Positions 33,971-43,284 of a stretch of 64,000 bases of DNA are shown piece after piece; within the stretch, counting starts at the first letter, position 1, and every line of letters begins with the position of its first letter. Where the stretch lies: contig JACESI010000009.1 in assembly GCA_013911885.1 (NCBI GenBank), forward strand, positions 1 to 64,000, written 5' to 3'. Below the pieces are notes generated by a model. It had not been told where the DNA came from and made no database searches. It saw only the letters and a program-made list of their open reading frames with translations. Made by a program: the position numbers and the translations under genes. This DNA is from Hyphomicrobiales bacterium (GTDB taxonomy: Bacteria > Pseudomonadota > Alphaproteobacteria > Rhizobiales > JACESI01).

Positions 33971-34528
33971 ATGTCCAAACCATTGACGCAGACGGTCGCC
34001 CCGACCGGTGGCAACGCGTTTCTGCGCGCTGTTGCCTTTCTTTCGACGCTTTGCGGCGTCGCCTCTGCTTTCATGATTCTGATTTCGGTGCTGATCACCT
34101 GCCAGATGATCTGGATACGTTTCGTCCTCAATCAGTCCACGGTCTGGCAGACAGAAATGGTTATCTATCTCATGATCGCCGCAACGGTGATCGGCCTTCC
34201 TTATGTCCAGCGTCTGCGCGGTCACGTCAATGTCGATCTCGTGCCGTTGATGATGGCACCTGTGCTGCGCCGGTTCATGGCGATCCTGACCCTTTCTGCA
34301 ACCATTGCGATTATCGTCGTCATGCTGGTCTACAGCTACGAGCTCTGGCACATTGCCTGGTCGAAGGGCTGGCGGTCAGACACGGTCTGGGGGGTCAAAC
34401 TGTCCTTGCCCTATGCGGTCATGCCGATCGGATTTGGCTTGTTTCTTCTCCAATTGATCGCGGATCTTTATGCGGTCATCGCCAATATCGACCGGCCGTT
34501 CGGTCTTAGTGACAAAGAGGGCCTGTAA
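33971..34528 (+). CDS. TRAP transporter small permease subunit (DctQ family)
   Basis: A 185-residue protein with four membrane segments and the family feature WQTEMVIYLMIAATVIG followed by the short motif RGHVNVDLV. ATG 33971 is preceded by GGAGGG. It forms the four-helix partner of the large permease. The TAA stop shares one base with the ATG of the DctM gene. It is likely the Q component of a malonate transporter. Confidence 0.88.
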   Translation: MSKPLTQTVAPTGGNAFLRAVAFLSTLCGVASAFMILISVLITCQMIWIRFVLNQSTVWQTEMVIYLMIAATVIGLPYVQRLRGHVNVDLVPLMMAPVLRRFMAILTLSATIAIIVVMLVYSYELWHIAWSKGWRSDTVWGVKLSLPYAVMPIGFGLFLLQLIADLYAVIANIDRPFGLSDKEGL

Positions 34529-35844
34529 TGGATCCGGTTAGCCTTGGTGGTCTTGTTGCGCTTGCGACAATCGTAGTCCTGTTCTCCGGCGTGTCGGTCG
34601 CAAGCGGCCTTCTCATCGTCGCCGCCGGATTTCTGATTGCTTTTGACGGTCTGCGCTCGCTTGAACTGATGCCGGAGATTTTCTTCGGGGGGCTCAACGA
34701 TTTCGCGCTTCTGTCGATCCCGATGTTCATCATCATGGGTGCGGCAATCTCGTCGACACGGGCCGGTGCAGACCTTTATGAGGCGCTGGATCGCTGGCTG
34801 ACACGCGTTCCCGGCGGTCTTGTCATATCAAATCTGGGTGCCTGCGCCCTGTTTTCGGCGATGTCCGGATCATCGCCTGCGACCTGTGCTGCGATTGGCA
34901 AGATGGGTATCCCGGAAATGCGCAAGCGCGGCTATTCGGACGAAGTTGCAGCCGGCTCTATCGCGGCTGGCGGAACCCTCGGTATCCTTATCCCACCGTC
35001 GGTGACGATGATTGTCTACGGCATCGCGACAGAGACCTCGATTGGCCGCCTGTTTCTCGCCGGCGTCGTGCCCGGTATCATGCTGATGCTTTTCTTCATG
35101 GCCTGGTCGATATTCTCGACCTGGCGCAGCGGTTCTGTCGACGTGCTGACCGGGCGCAGTTTCAGCTGGCGCGAGCGGTTCGAGATCATGCCGCGCGTCG
35201 TGCCGTTCATGCTGATCATTCTGGGCGTTCTTTACGCCATGTATGGTGGCATTGCCACACCATCGGAGACAGCGGCCGTGGGTGCGCTGATGTGCATTGT
35301 GATCGCCGTCCTGATTTACCGCATGTGGAATCCGAAAGACCTCTGGGTCGTGCTGCGGGATTCGACACGCGAAAGCGTGATGATCCTCTTCATCATTGCT
35401 GCAGCCGGTGTCTTTTCCTACATGCTCTCGACACTGTTCATCACCCAGTCGATTGCCGAATGGATCGCGACGCTCGATGTCAACCGTTGGGTTCTGATGG
35501 TGATGGTGAATGTGTTTTTGCTGATTGCCGGGTTTTTCCTGCCGCCGGTTGCGGTTATTCTGATGTCGGCGCCGATCCTTCTGCCAATCATACTGGCTGC
35601 CGGGTTCGATCCCTACTGGTTTGCCGTCGTCTTGACCATCAACATGGAAATCGGTCTCATATCGCCGCCGGTCGGCCTCAATCTTTATGTCATTAACGGG
35701 ATTGCGCCGGACATTTCGCTGAAGTCAATTCTGGTTGGCTCGATCCCCTATGTCGTGCTGATGTTGTTCGCGATCGTCGTCCTTTGCTTTTTCCCGGCCA
35801 TCGCGACATTTCTGCCGGACATGGTGATGGGAAAGGCGTCTTGA
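34528..35844 (+). CDS. TRAP transporter large permease subunit (DctM family)
   Basis: The 438-residue subunit has about 12 membrane segments and the sodium-coupled transport core. Typical DctM motifs are GGTLGILIPPSVTMIVYG and GLISPPVGLNLYVI near the end, with SSPATCAAIGKMGIPEM before. Its ATG overlaps the Q stop by one base. It lies 38 bases before matB, so the operon order is P-Q-M-matB. Confidence 0.92.
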   Translation: MDPVSLGGLVALATIVVLFSGVSVASGLLIVAAGFLIAFDGLRSLELMPEIFFGGLNDFALLSIPMFIIMGAAISSTRAGADLYEALDRWLTRVPGGLVISNLGACALFSAMSGSSPATCAAIGKMGIPEMRKRGYSDEVAAGSIAAGGTLGILIPPSVTMIVYGIATETSIGRLFLAGVVPGIMLMLFFMAWSIFSTWRSGSVDVLTGRSFSWRERFEIMPRVVPFMLIILGVLYAMYGGIATPSETAAVGALMCIVIAVLIYRMWNPKDLWVVLRDSTRESVMILFIIAAAGVFSYMLSTLFITQSIAEWIATLDVNRWVLMVMVNVFLLIAGFFLPPVAVILMSAPILLPIILAAGFDPYWFAVVLTINMEIGLISPPVGLNLYVINGIAPDISLKSILVGSIPYVVLMLFAIVVLCFFPAIATFLPDMVMGKAS

Positions 35845-35882
35845 TCGACCAGAGGAGCTGCTCTGGACAGGGCAGAAGCGAG

Positions 35883-37415
35883 ATGACCAATACGCTTTTT
35901 GATCGCTTGGTGACTGCCGGTAAGGCGGTGCCGTCACGCGTTTTCGCCTATCTTGATGATGGTCGGACCTATTCTCACGGTGACGTGGACACGGTATCAG
36001 CACGCTTCGCGGCCCATCTCCTGTCTCTCGGCGTCAAGCCTGGTGACCGGGTCGCCGTGCAGGTCGACAAGAGCATCGAGGCTTTCATGCTCTATCTTGC
36101 GACGGTTCGGGCGGGGGCTGTCTTCCTGCCGCTCAACACGGCCTATACCCAACATGAAGTCGATTATTTCCTGGGTGACGCCAAGCCCGCGCTGTTTGTC
36201 TGCCGGCCGGAGACAGAACAGACCCTCAGCCCGGTTGCGGCAAAGCATGGTGCTGTGCTGAAGACCCTGGGCATCTGGCAATCACCAGACCATGATGCGG
36301 GAAGTTTCTTCGAGGCGGTGCCTGAGGAAGCAGGATCGTTTCGCAATGTTCCGCGCGGGCCGGATGATCTTGCCGCGATCCTCTACACGTCCGGTACGAC
36401 AGGGCGCTCCAAGGGCGCGATGCTGACCCATGACAACCTTCTGTCCAATGCCGAGGTGCTCCTCACCGAATGGGAATTCACCGCGTCCGACGTGCTTCTC
36501 CATGCGCTGCCGATCTATCACACCCACGGGCTTTTCGTTGCTGGCAACACGCTGCTGCTTGCCGGCGGCGCGATGATTTTTCAGGCCGCCTTCAAGACGG
36601 CGGATGTGCTGAACGCCCTGCCCAAGGCAACAGCCATGATGGGCGTGCCGACATTCTACACCCGTCTTCTCGACGACCCGCGCTTCACCCGCGAAGCAGC
36701 GTCGCATATGCGCCTCTTCGTCTCGGGAAGCGCGCCGCTGCTTGCCGAGACCCACGCGGCGTTTGAGGCACGGACCGGCCACCGCATTCTCGAACGCTAC
36801 GGGATGACGGAGACCAACATGAATACGTCGAATCCTTATCGCGGCGAACGGCGGGCGGGCACGGTGGGCTTTCCATTGCCGGGCGTGGAAATTAGAATTG
36901 CCGACCGCGAGAGCGGCGCAATCATGGCCGACAAGGAAATTGGCGTGATTGAAGTCCGTGGCCGCAACGTTTTCAAAGGCTATTGGAAAATGCCGGAAAA
37001 AACCGCGCAGGAATTTCGGCCCGACGGCTTTTTTATCACCGGCGATCTCGGCGTGATCGATGATCGCGGGTATGTGTCTATTGTCGGTCGCGGTAAAGAC
37101 CTGATCATTTCGGGGGGCTTCAATATCTATCCGAAGGAACTCGAGCTCCTCATCGACGAACTGCCCGGTGTCGTGGAAAGCGCGGTGATCGGCGTCCCGC
37201 ATCCTGATTTCGGCGAAGGCGTGGTGGCGGTTGTTGTCTGCGACAACGGTGCGCATCTTGACGAAACTGCACTGCTTGAAACCATGAAGGAGAAAATCGC
37301 AAAGTTCAAGCAGCCGAAGCGCTATGTCATGGTGGATGAACTCCCGCGCAACGCCATGGGTAAGGTCCAGAAAAACGTGCTTCGCGAGGCCTATAAAGGC
37401 ATTTTTGCGGGCTAG
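35883..37415 (+). CDS. matB: Malonyl-CoA synthetase
   Basis: An AMP-forming acyl-CoA ligase of 510 residues that makes malonyl-CoA from malonate, ATP and CoA. The P-loop YTSGTTGRSKGAMLTHDNL and the adenylation motifs RYGMTETNMN and GRGKDLIISGGFNIYPKE are intact, and the C-terminal catalytic Lys is in GKVQKNVLRE. Length and the RYGMTETNMNTSNPYRGER stretch match the MatB subgroup. The start is ATG 35883; the frame is open upstream but overlaps the TRAP M gene. It closes the malonate operon. No malonyl-CoA decarboxylase (matA) is visible nearby. Confidence 0.92.
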   Translation: MTNTLFDRLVTAGKAVPSRVFAYLDDGRTYSHGDVDTVSARFAAHLLSLGVKPGDRVAVQVDKSIEAFMLYLATVRAGAVFLPLNTAYTQHEVDYFLGDAKPALFVCRPETEQTLSPVAAKHGAVLKTLGIWQSPDHDAGSFFEAVPEEAGSFRNVPRGPDDLAAILYTSGTTGRSKGAMLTHDNLLSNAEVLLTEWEFTASDVLLHALPIYHTHGLFVAGNTLLLAGGAMIFQAAFKTADVLNALPKATAMMGVPTFYTRLLDDPRFTREAASHMRLFVSGSAPLLAETHAAFEARTGHRILERYGMTETNMNTSNPYRGERRAGTVGFPLPGVEIRIADRESGAIMADKEIGVIEVRGRNVFKGYWKMPEKTAQEFRPDGFFITGDLGVIDDRGYVSIVGRGKDLIISGGFNIYPKELELLIDELPGVVESAVIGVPHPDFGEGVVAVVVCDNGAHLDETALLETMKEKIAKFKQPKRYVMVDELPRNAMGKVQKNVLREAYKGIFAG

Positions 37416-37482
37416 GCAAAAGACGCGCGGCCGGTTCCGGCGGCCTTTGGTCTGATCAGCAGAACGGGAAATTCCACACGTC

Positions 37483-38379
37483 ATGACGATTAGCCGCCGG
37501 GTTTCAACGCTTGCCTTCTATTCGATCGTGCTCGCCTTTGTGGTGATGGCGGTGAAATTTGCGGCCTGGTGGATCACCGGATCGGTCGCGCTGTTTTCGG
37601 ATGCGCTGGAATCCATTGTCAACGTCATCGCTTCCATGATCGCCTGGTATGCGCTGCGCGTCAGCGCCCGCCCGCCGGACGACAACCATCATTACGGGCA
37701 CCAGAAGGCGGAATATTTTTCCGCAGTGGTCGAAGGTGTGCTCGTCTGTCTTGCTGCTCTCGCAATTTTTGCAAGTGCAGCCCACGCCCTGATGAGCGAA
37801 CACACGATTGTTCAGCCGGTCCTCGGCATGGCGGTGAATGCCGTCGCTGCGGTCATCAACGGTGTCTGGGCCTATATTCTGATCTCGACCGGCCGCCGGG
37901 AACGCTCGCCGGCCCTGATCGCGGATGGCAAGCACATCTGGACCGATGTGATCTCCTCTGTTGGCGTTCTGATCGGCCTTGTGCTCGTGATCCTCACCGA
38001 TCTCGTTATTCTTGACGCGCTGATGGCGATCCTTGTTGGTGGCAACGTGCTCTATGAGGGCTGGAAAGTGATCTACGCATCGGTCGGCGGGCTGATGGAC
38101 GCAGCGCTCGATCCCGAAGAAGCCCGACTGGTCGAAAAAACAATCCTTGAAAATGCAACGGGCGCGATCGAGGTGCACGATATCAAAACCCGTGTCGCGG
38201 GAGCGGTGTCCTATGTCGAGTTCCACCTCGTCGTTGATGGCACGATGAGCGTTGAGGAATCGCATGCGATCTGCGACCGGATCGAGGCGCGCATCAATGC
38301 GGTTCTGCACGGCGCAAAGACAACGATCCATGTCGAGCCGGAAATCAAACGCAAGGCGAGCGGGCTGCCCATCGCCTGA
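37483..38379 (+). CDS. Cation diffusion facilitator family transporter
   Basis: A 298-residue divalent metal efflux protein with six membrane spans and a cytosolic C-terminal domain. Site A residues are visible in ALFSDALESIVN and in HIWTDVISSVG, and HHYGHQKAEY is the zinc-binding segment typical of FieF-type proteins. The C-terminal domain carries EVHDIKTRVAG and VEFHLVVDG. Likely substrates are iron, zinc or manganese. It lies 67 bases after matB and is probably a separate transcription unit. Confidence 0.9.
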   Translation: MTISRRVSTLAFYSIVLAFVVMAVKFAAWWITGSVALFSDALESIVNVIASMIAWYALRVSARPPDDNHHYGHQKAEYFSAVVEGVLVCLAALAIFASAAHALMSEHTIVQPVLGMAVNAVAAVINGVWAYILISTGRRERSPALIADGKHIWTDVISSVGVLIGLVLVILTDLVILDALMAILVGGNVLYEGWKVIYASVGGLMDAALDPEEARLVEKTILENATGAIEVHDIKTRVAGAVSYVEFHLVVDGTMSVEESHAICDRIEARINAVLHGAKTTIHVEPEIKRKASGLPIA

Positions 38380-38487
38380 AAAAATCGTGTCCCCTGACAG
38401 CCAGCGGGCACGCCAGGGCACATCCGCGCCGCATCTTCCGGCAATATCGGTAGCTCTTTGCAAGCGTGCATCCAGATCACGGCACGC

Positions 38488-38542
38488 AAGTACAATCATC
38501 CACAATCATCTTGTGTACTTTTGGCATTCTGTGTACTTTTGG
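38488..38542 (+). promoter_or_regulatory. Direct and inverted repeats upstream of the valine operon
   Basis: TGTGTACTTTTGG occurs at 38512-38524 and again at 38530-38542, 18 bases apart. AAGTACA at 38488-38494 is the inverse of TGTACTT at 38514-38520, and ACAATCATC is doubled at 38492-38500 and 38502-38510. The cluster is 70-125 bases before the isobutyryl-CoA dehydrogenase gene and looks like an operator region. Confidence 0.5.
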
Positions 38543-38614
38543 ATTTTTCAACGCAATGATACGCCTTGAAAAAGGTCTGGCAGGCGGCTCCAGTCGCCCT
38601 CGGGAGGATTTTCG

Positions 38615-39763
38615 ATGAATTTTGCTCTGTCGGAGGAACAGCGCGCCATTTTCGACATGGCGCGTTGCATCGCCGTTGAACAGATCGCGCCGCACGCGCT
38701 CGAATGGGAAGAGCGTGAGCATCTCCCGCGTGAAACCCTGACAGCGCTTGCCGAACTCGGCATGGCGTCGATCTATGTTACCGGTGAGCATGGCAGCGAC
38801 CTTTCCCGCCTCGATGCAACCCTTATTTTCGAGGGCCTTTCTTATGGATGCGCGTCGACCGCGGCCTTTCTGTCGATCCACAATATGTGCGCCTGGATGG
38901 TTGATAGTTTTGGCTCCGATGCACTGAAGCAGAAATACCTGCCGCAAATGGCGACGGGCGAAATCATCTGCTCCTATTGCCTGACGGAACCCGGCTCCGG
39001 TTCCGATGCCGCTGCCCTGCGCACCAGCGCGCGCAAGATGAACGATGCTTATGTTCTGAACGGCACCAAGGCTTTCATCTCCGGCGGCGGCTATTCCGAC
39101 CTTTATCTCACCATGGTGCGGACCGGTGGCGAGGGGCCGAAGGGCATTTCGGCATTGCTGGTCGAAAAAGGCGCGGATGGTCTTGCCTTCGGCGCGAACG
39201 AACGCAAGATGGGCTGGCGCAACCAGCCGACCGCCGAAGTCCAGTTCGATGACTGCAAGGTTGCGCTCGATCAGCTTCTCGGTGAAGAGGGTGAGGGCTT
39301 TCGTTATGCCATGATGGGACTTGATGGCGGGCGTCTCAACATTGCCGCCTGTGCCCTGGGCGCCGCGCAATCCGCCCTCGACAAGTCGGTCGCCTATATG
39401 GGTGAACGCTCGGCCTTTGGCAAAACGCTCGACCAGTTTCAAGCGCTGCAATTCAAGCTTGCCGACATGGAAATCGCCTTGCAATCCGCCCGCGTGTTCC
39501 TGCGGCAAGCAGCCTGGAAGCTCGACAACAAGACCCCGGATGCGACGAAAAACTGTGCCATGGCGAAGAAATATGTGACCGATGTCTGCTTCGATGTCGC
39601 CAACACCGCGCTTCAGCTGCACGGCGGTTATGGCTATCTGAGCGCCTATGGCCTTGAGAAGATTGTTCGCGATCTCAGGGTTCACCAAATCCTGGAAGGT
39701 ACCAACCAGATCATGCAACTCATCGTCTCTCGCGCGCTTCTTGCAGAGCAGCGGGCATCATGA
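38615..39763 (+). CDS. Isobutyryl-CoA dehydrogenase (acyl-CoA dehydrogenase family)
   Basis: A flavoenzyme that converts isobutyryl-CoA to methacrylyl-CoA in valine breakdown. At 382 residues it is a complete acyl-CoA dehydrogenase; the catalytic Glu is in LEGTNQIMQLIVSRALL, and CLTEPGSGSDAAALRT and GTKAFISGGG are flavin and substrate contacts. It heads the operon and overlaps the hydrolase gene by four bases (ATGA). Other short-branched acyl-CoAs are possible, but the three following genes fix the pathway. Confidence 0.9.
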   Translation: MNFALSEEQRAIFDMARCIAVEQIAPHALEWEEREHLPRETLTALAELGMASIYVTGEHGSDLSRLDATLIFEGLSYGCASTAAFLSIHNMCAWMVDSFGSDALKQKYLPQMATGEIICSYCLTEPGSGSDAAALRTSARKMNDAYVLNGTKAFISGGGYSDLYLTMVRTGGEGPKGISALLVEKGADGLAFGANERKMGWRNQPTAEVQFDDCKVALDQLLGEEGEGFRYAMMGLDGGRLNIAACALGAAQSALDKSVAYMGERSAFGKTLDQFQALQFKLADMEIALQSARVFLRQAAWKLDNKTPDATKNCAMAKKYVTDVCFDVANTALQLHGGYGYLSAYGLEKIVRDLRVHQILEGTNQIMQLIVSRALLAEQRAS

Positions 39764-40776
39764 CCACGGACGAACTTCTGATCCGTGTCGAAGGCCGGGC
39801 AGGGCGCATCACGCTGAACCGCCCCCATGCCCTCAACGCCCTCAATTATGCGATGGTGATGGAGATCGAGCGCGCGCTCCATGCCTGGGCCGGTGATCCG
39901 GCGGTGGCCCTCGTCATCATCGACGGTGCGGGCGAGCGCGCCTTTTGCGCGGGCGGGGATATTGAGGAACTCTATCACTCCGGCAGACGGCATGACTTCC
40001 AGTTCGGCCTGAAATTCTGGCGCGATGAATACCGGCTCAACGCCCTGATCGACGAATATCCGAAACCCTATATCGCGCTGATGCACGGTTTCGTCATGGG
40101 TGGCGGCGTTGGGGTCTCGGCCCATGGCAGCCACCGGATCGTCACTGAAACGGCTCAGATCGCCATGCCGGAATGTTCGATAGGCCTGATCCCGGATGTC
40201 GGCGGAACCCATCTTCTGGGTGCTGCACCCGGTCATCTCGGCGAATATATAGGCCTTACCGGTTACCGCATGGGTCCGGCGGATGCGATCCATGCCGGTT
40301 TTGCCGATGTCTATGTGCCGGAGGAAAGACGCGCCGCCCTCACCGCCATGCTTGAGGAAACCGGCGATATAAGCCAGATTGCCGATTTTTCGGCAGAGCC
40401 GCCGCAAGGGCTGCTTGCTGAAAAGGAGACGGCGATCAACCGCGCTTTCTCAGGCGAAACGGCAGAGGCGATTGAAGTGCAGCTTATCAGCAGCCGCGAC
40501 GCCTGGGCAGAAAAGGCGCTTTCAAGCATGAAGCGCGCCTCGCCTCTGTCGCTGCTTGCCACCCTGCGGATGATCCGCGCTGCCCGCGCCCGCAACAATC
40601 TGCGCGAGAGCCTTGAGCACGAGCTGCGTTTCACCGCCCGTGCAGCGGAGAAGGGCGACCTTCTTGAGGGCATTCGCGCCGCGATCATCGACAAGGACAG
40701 AAGGCCGGAATGGCGCTATCCGAACCTTGAAGATGTACCCTCCGGGCTGGTTGATCAAATGCTCGCGCCGCTATAA
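39760..40776 (+). CDS. 3-hydroxyisobutyryl-CoA hydrolase (enoyl-CoA hydratase family)
   Basis: This crotonase-fold enzyme of 338 residues releases CoA from 3-hydroxyisobutyryl-CoA. The oxyanion-hole segments are FCAGGDIEELY and LMHGFVMGGGVGVSAHG. The catalytic Glu is expected in MPECSIGLIPDVGGTHLLG, which is the pattern of the hydrolase branch and differs from plain hydratases. The length, with a C-terminal extension beyond a 260-residue hydratase, also fits. The gene for the hydratase acting before it is not in the operon. Confidence 0.87.
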   Translation: MTTDELLIRVEGRAGRITLNRPHALNALNYAMVMEIERALHAWAGDPAVALVIIDGAGERAFCAGGDIEELYHSGRRHDFQFGLKFWRDEYRLNALIDEYPKPYIALMHGFVMGGGVGVSAHGSHRIVTETAQIAMPECSIGLIPDVGGTHLLGAAPGHLGEYIGLTGYRMGPADAIHAGFADVYVPEERRAALTAMLEETGDISQIADFSAEPPQGLLAEKETAINRAFSGETAEAIEVQLISSRDAWAEKALSSMKRASPLSLLATLRMIRAARARNNLRESLEHELRFTARAAEKGDLLEGIRAAIIDKDRRPEWRYPNLEDVPSGLVDQMLAPL

Positions 40777-40802
40777 GTCTTTTCAGGGAAAAGGAGAAAA
40801 CA

Positions 40803-41672
40803 ATGCTGACGATCGGCTTTATCGGCCTTGGCAATATGGGCGCACCGATGGCGCGCAATCTGGTCGATGCCGGTTTCGAAGTGACGGGTTTTGACGTGAG
40901 CGGCGTGACCCTTGAGGGTGTCGGCACCGCATCAAGCGCTGCGGAGGCGGCACATGGCAAGGATGTCGTCGTCACCATGCTGCCGAATGGCGCTATCCTT
41001 GAAAGCGTCTATGACGCGATCGTGCCGGCATCGCGATCTGGTGCGCTCCTTATTGATTGCTCAACGGTCGATGTCGAAAGCGCAAAGAGAGCCCATGCCG
41101 CTGCCGCCTCAGCGGGGCTGCTTTCTGTCGACGCGCCGGTCTCCGGCGGTGTTGGCGGCGCGACGGCAGCGACGCTGACCTTCATGGCCGGCGGTACGGA
41201 GGAGGCCTTCACTGCGGCTTTACCGGTTTTGAATGCGATGGGCAAGAAGCTGGTTCATTGCGGCGATGCGGGTGCCGGACAAATGGCCAAAATCTGCAAC
41301 AATATGGTTCTGGCGATTTCGATGATCGGGGTCTGCGAGGCGTTCAATCTTGCCGACAAGCTCGGCCTGTCGCGGCAGGCGATGTTCGATGTGGTGTCGA
41401 CGTCTTCCGGCTCATGCTGGTCGATCAACACCTATTGCCCGGTGCCGGATATCGGGCCGAAAACACCGGCGGACAACCACTATCAGCCGGGTTTTGCCGC
41501 CAGTCTCATGCTGAAGGACCTGAAACTGAGCCAGAGTGCCGCCGATATGGTCGCCGCCGCAACCCCGATGGGCGCCCGGGCGACGCAGCTCTATCAGGAA
41601 CTCGTCGATGGCGGAGCGGGAGACAAGGATTTCTCGGCGATCCTTCTGAAACTTGCGGAAAGCCCGCGCTGA
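40803..41672 (+). CDS. mmsB: 3-hydroxyisobutyrate dehydrogenase
   Basis: An NAD-dependent enzyme that makes methylmalonate semialdehyde. The 289-residue protein has the Rossmann motif GFIGLGNMGAPMARNL, the substrate loop DAPVSGGVGGA and the catalytic lysine in GAGQMAKICNNM. AAAAGGAGAAAAC precedes the ATG, and it follows the hydrolase gene by 26 bases. It is the third step encoded by the operon. Confidence 0.93.
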   Translation: MLTIGFIGLGNMGAPMARNLVDAGFEVTGFDVSGVTLEGVGTASSAAEAAHGKDVVVTMLPNGAILESVYDAIVPASRSGALLIDCSTVDVESAKRAHAAAASAGLLSVDAPVSGGVGGATAATLTFMAGGTEEAFTAALPVLNAMGKKLVHCGDAGAGQMAKICNNMVLAISMIGVCEAFNLADKLGLSRQAMFDVVSTSSGSCWSINTYCPVPDIGPKTPADNHYQPGFAASLMLKDLKLSQSAADMVAAATPMGARATQLYQELVDGGAGDKDFSAILLKLAESPR

Positions 41673-41737
41673 AACAATCATGAAACAAATACAAAGCGCC
41701 AGGAAAACGGCGCGAGAGCCAAGATCGGAGCCAAGAC

Positions 41738-43234
41738 ATGAAGCAGATCGGACATTACATCAACGGCAAGGAAGTGGCGGGAAGCGGCCGCACGGCCAAC
41801 ATTTTCAACCCGGCAACGGGTGAGATCACGGCCCATGTGGCGCTTGCCTCAAAGGAAGAAATGGCAATGGCCGTTGCCAAAGCGAAGGAAGCGCAGCCGC
41901 AATGGGCCGCCGTCAACCCGCAGCGCCGCGCCAGGGTGATGATGAAATTCGTCGAACTTCTGCACCGCGATATGGACAAACTCGCCGAAGCTCTGTCGCA
42001 TGAGCATGGCAAGACGCTGCCGGACGCGAAAGGCGACGTGATCCGCGGTCTCGAAGTGGCCGAGTTCTGCTTCGGCGCCCCGCATCATCTCAAGGGTGAA
42101 TATACCGACGGCGCGGGTCCCGGCATCGACATGTATTCCATGCGCCAGCCGCTCGGCGTCGTGGCTGGCATCACGCCGTTCAACTTTCCGGCGATGATCC
42201 CGATGTGGAAATTCTGCCCGGCAATCGTCTGCGGCAATGCCTTCATCCTGAAACCGTCAGAGCGCGATCCTTCGGTGCCGATGATGCTGGCAGCCCTGAT
42301 GAGCGAGGCCGGCCTTCCGGACGGTATTCTTCAGGTCGTCAATGGCGATAAGGAATCGGTTGATGCGATCCTCGATCACCCGGACATCATGGCCGTGGGC
42401 TTTGTCGGCTCCACGCCGATCGCGCAATATATCTATGCTCGCGGCTGTGCCAACGGCAAGCGGGTGCAGTGTTTCGGCGGCGCGAAGAACCATGCGATCA
42501 TCATGCCGGATGCGGATATGGACATGACATCGGACGCGATGATCGGTGCCGGCTATGGCGCGGCCGGCGAGCGCTGCATGGCGATCTCGGTCGCCGTTCC
42601 TGTCGGCGAAGACGCCGCGAACCGCTTTATCGAGGCGATGATTCCGAAAGTCGAAGCCCTCAAGATCGGGCCTTACACGGCCGGAAATGATGTCGATTTC
42701 GGCCCGCTCGTGACCGCAGAGGCGAAAGCGCGGGTGAACAGCCTCGTCGAGCGCGGGCTTGAGCAGGGCGCGACCCTCGCGGTTGATGGCCGCGGCTTCA
42801 CCATGCAGGGCTATGAAAACGGCTTCTTCGTCGGCGCGTCGCTTTTCGACAATGTGAAAAAAGATATGGACATCTACAAGACCGAGATTTTCGGCCCGGT
42901 CCTGTCCACCGTGCGGGCCAAAACCTATGAAGAGGCACTCGGTCTTGCCATGGATCATGAATATGGCAATGGCGTTGCAATCTTCACCCGTGACGGCGAT
43001 GCCGCGCGCGATTTCGCAAACCGCATCAATATCGGCATGGTCGGCATCAACGTGCCGATCCCGGTGCCGCTCGCCTATTACACCTTTGGCGGCTGGAAAG
43101 CCTCCGGTTTCGGCGATCTCAACCAGCATGGTCCGGATGCCTTCCGATTCTACACCCGCACCAAGACAGTCACGAGCCGCTGGCCATCCGGCATTCGAAG
43201 CGGCGCGGAATTCGTGATCCCGACAATGCAATAG
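41738..43234 (+). CDS. mmsA: CoA-acylating methylmalonate-semialdehyde dehydrogenase
   Basis: Oxidatively decarboxylates methylmalonate semialdehyde to propionyl-CoA. The protein has 498 residues, with the catalytic Cys in GAAGERCMAISVAVPV and the NAD-binding segment VVAGITPFNFPAMIPMWK. The C-terminus contains SGFGDLNQHGPDAFRFYT, typical of MmsA. It is the last gene of the operon, 65 bases after mmsB, and is followed by a strong hairpin. Confidence 0.95.
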   Translation: MKQIGHYINGKEVAGSGRTANIFNPATGEITAHVALASKEEMAMAVAKAKEAQPQWAAVNPQRRARVMMKFVELLHRDMDKLAEALSHEHGKTLPDAKGDVIRGLEVAEFCFGAPHHLKGEYTDGAGPGIDMYSMRQPLGVVAGITPFNFPAMIPMWKFCPAIVCGNAFILKPSERDPSVPMMLAALMSEAGLPDGILQVVNGDKESVDAILDHPDIMAVGFVGSTPIAQYIYARGCANGKRVQCFGGAKNHAIIMPDADMDMTSDAMIGAGYGAAGERCMAISVAVPVGEDAANRFIEAMIPKVEALKIGPYTAGNDVDFGPLVTAEAKARVNSLVERGLEQGATLAVDGRGFTMQGYENGFFVGASLFDNVKKDMDIYKTEIFGPVLSTVRAKTYEEALGLAMDHEYGNGVAIFTRDGDAARDFANRINIGMVGINVPIPVPLAYYTFGGWKASGFGDLNQHGPDAFRFYTRTKTVTSRWPSGIRSGAEFVIPTMQ

Positions 43235-43242
43235 AAAAGGCC

Positions 43243-43276
43243 TGCCCCGGAACGGGAGATGATCCGTTTCGGGGCA
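43243..43276. terminator. Hairpin at the end of mmsA
   Basis: TGCCCCGGAACGG pairs with CCGTTTCGGGGCA across an eight-base loop, with one GU pair. It lies ten bases after the mmsA stop and just before the end of the convergent PH-domain gene, so it may serve both. No long T-run follows. Confidence 0.65.
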
Positions 43277-43284
43277 ACGCAATC

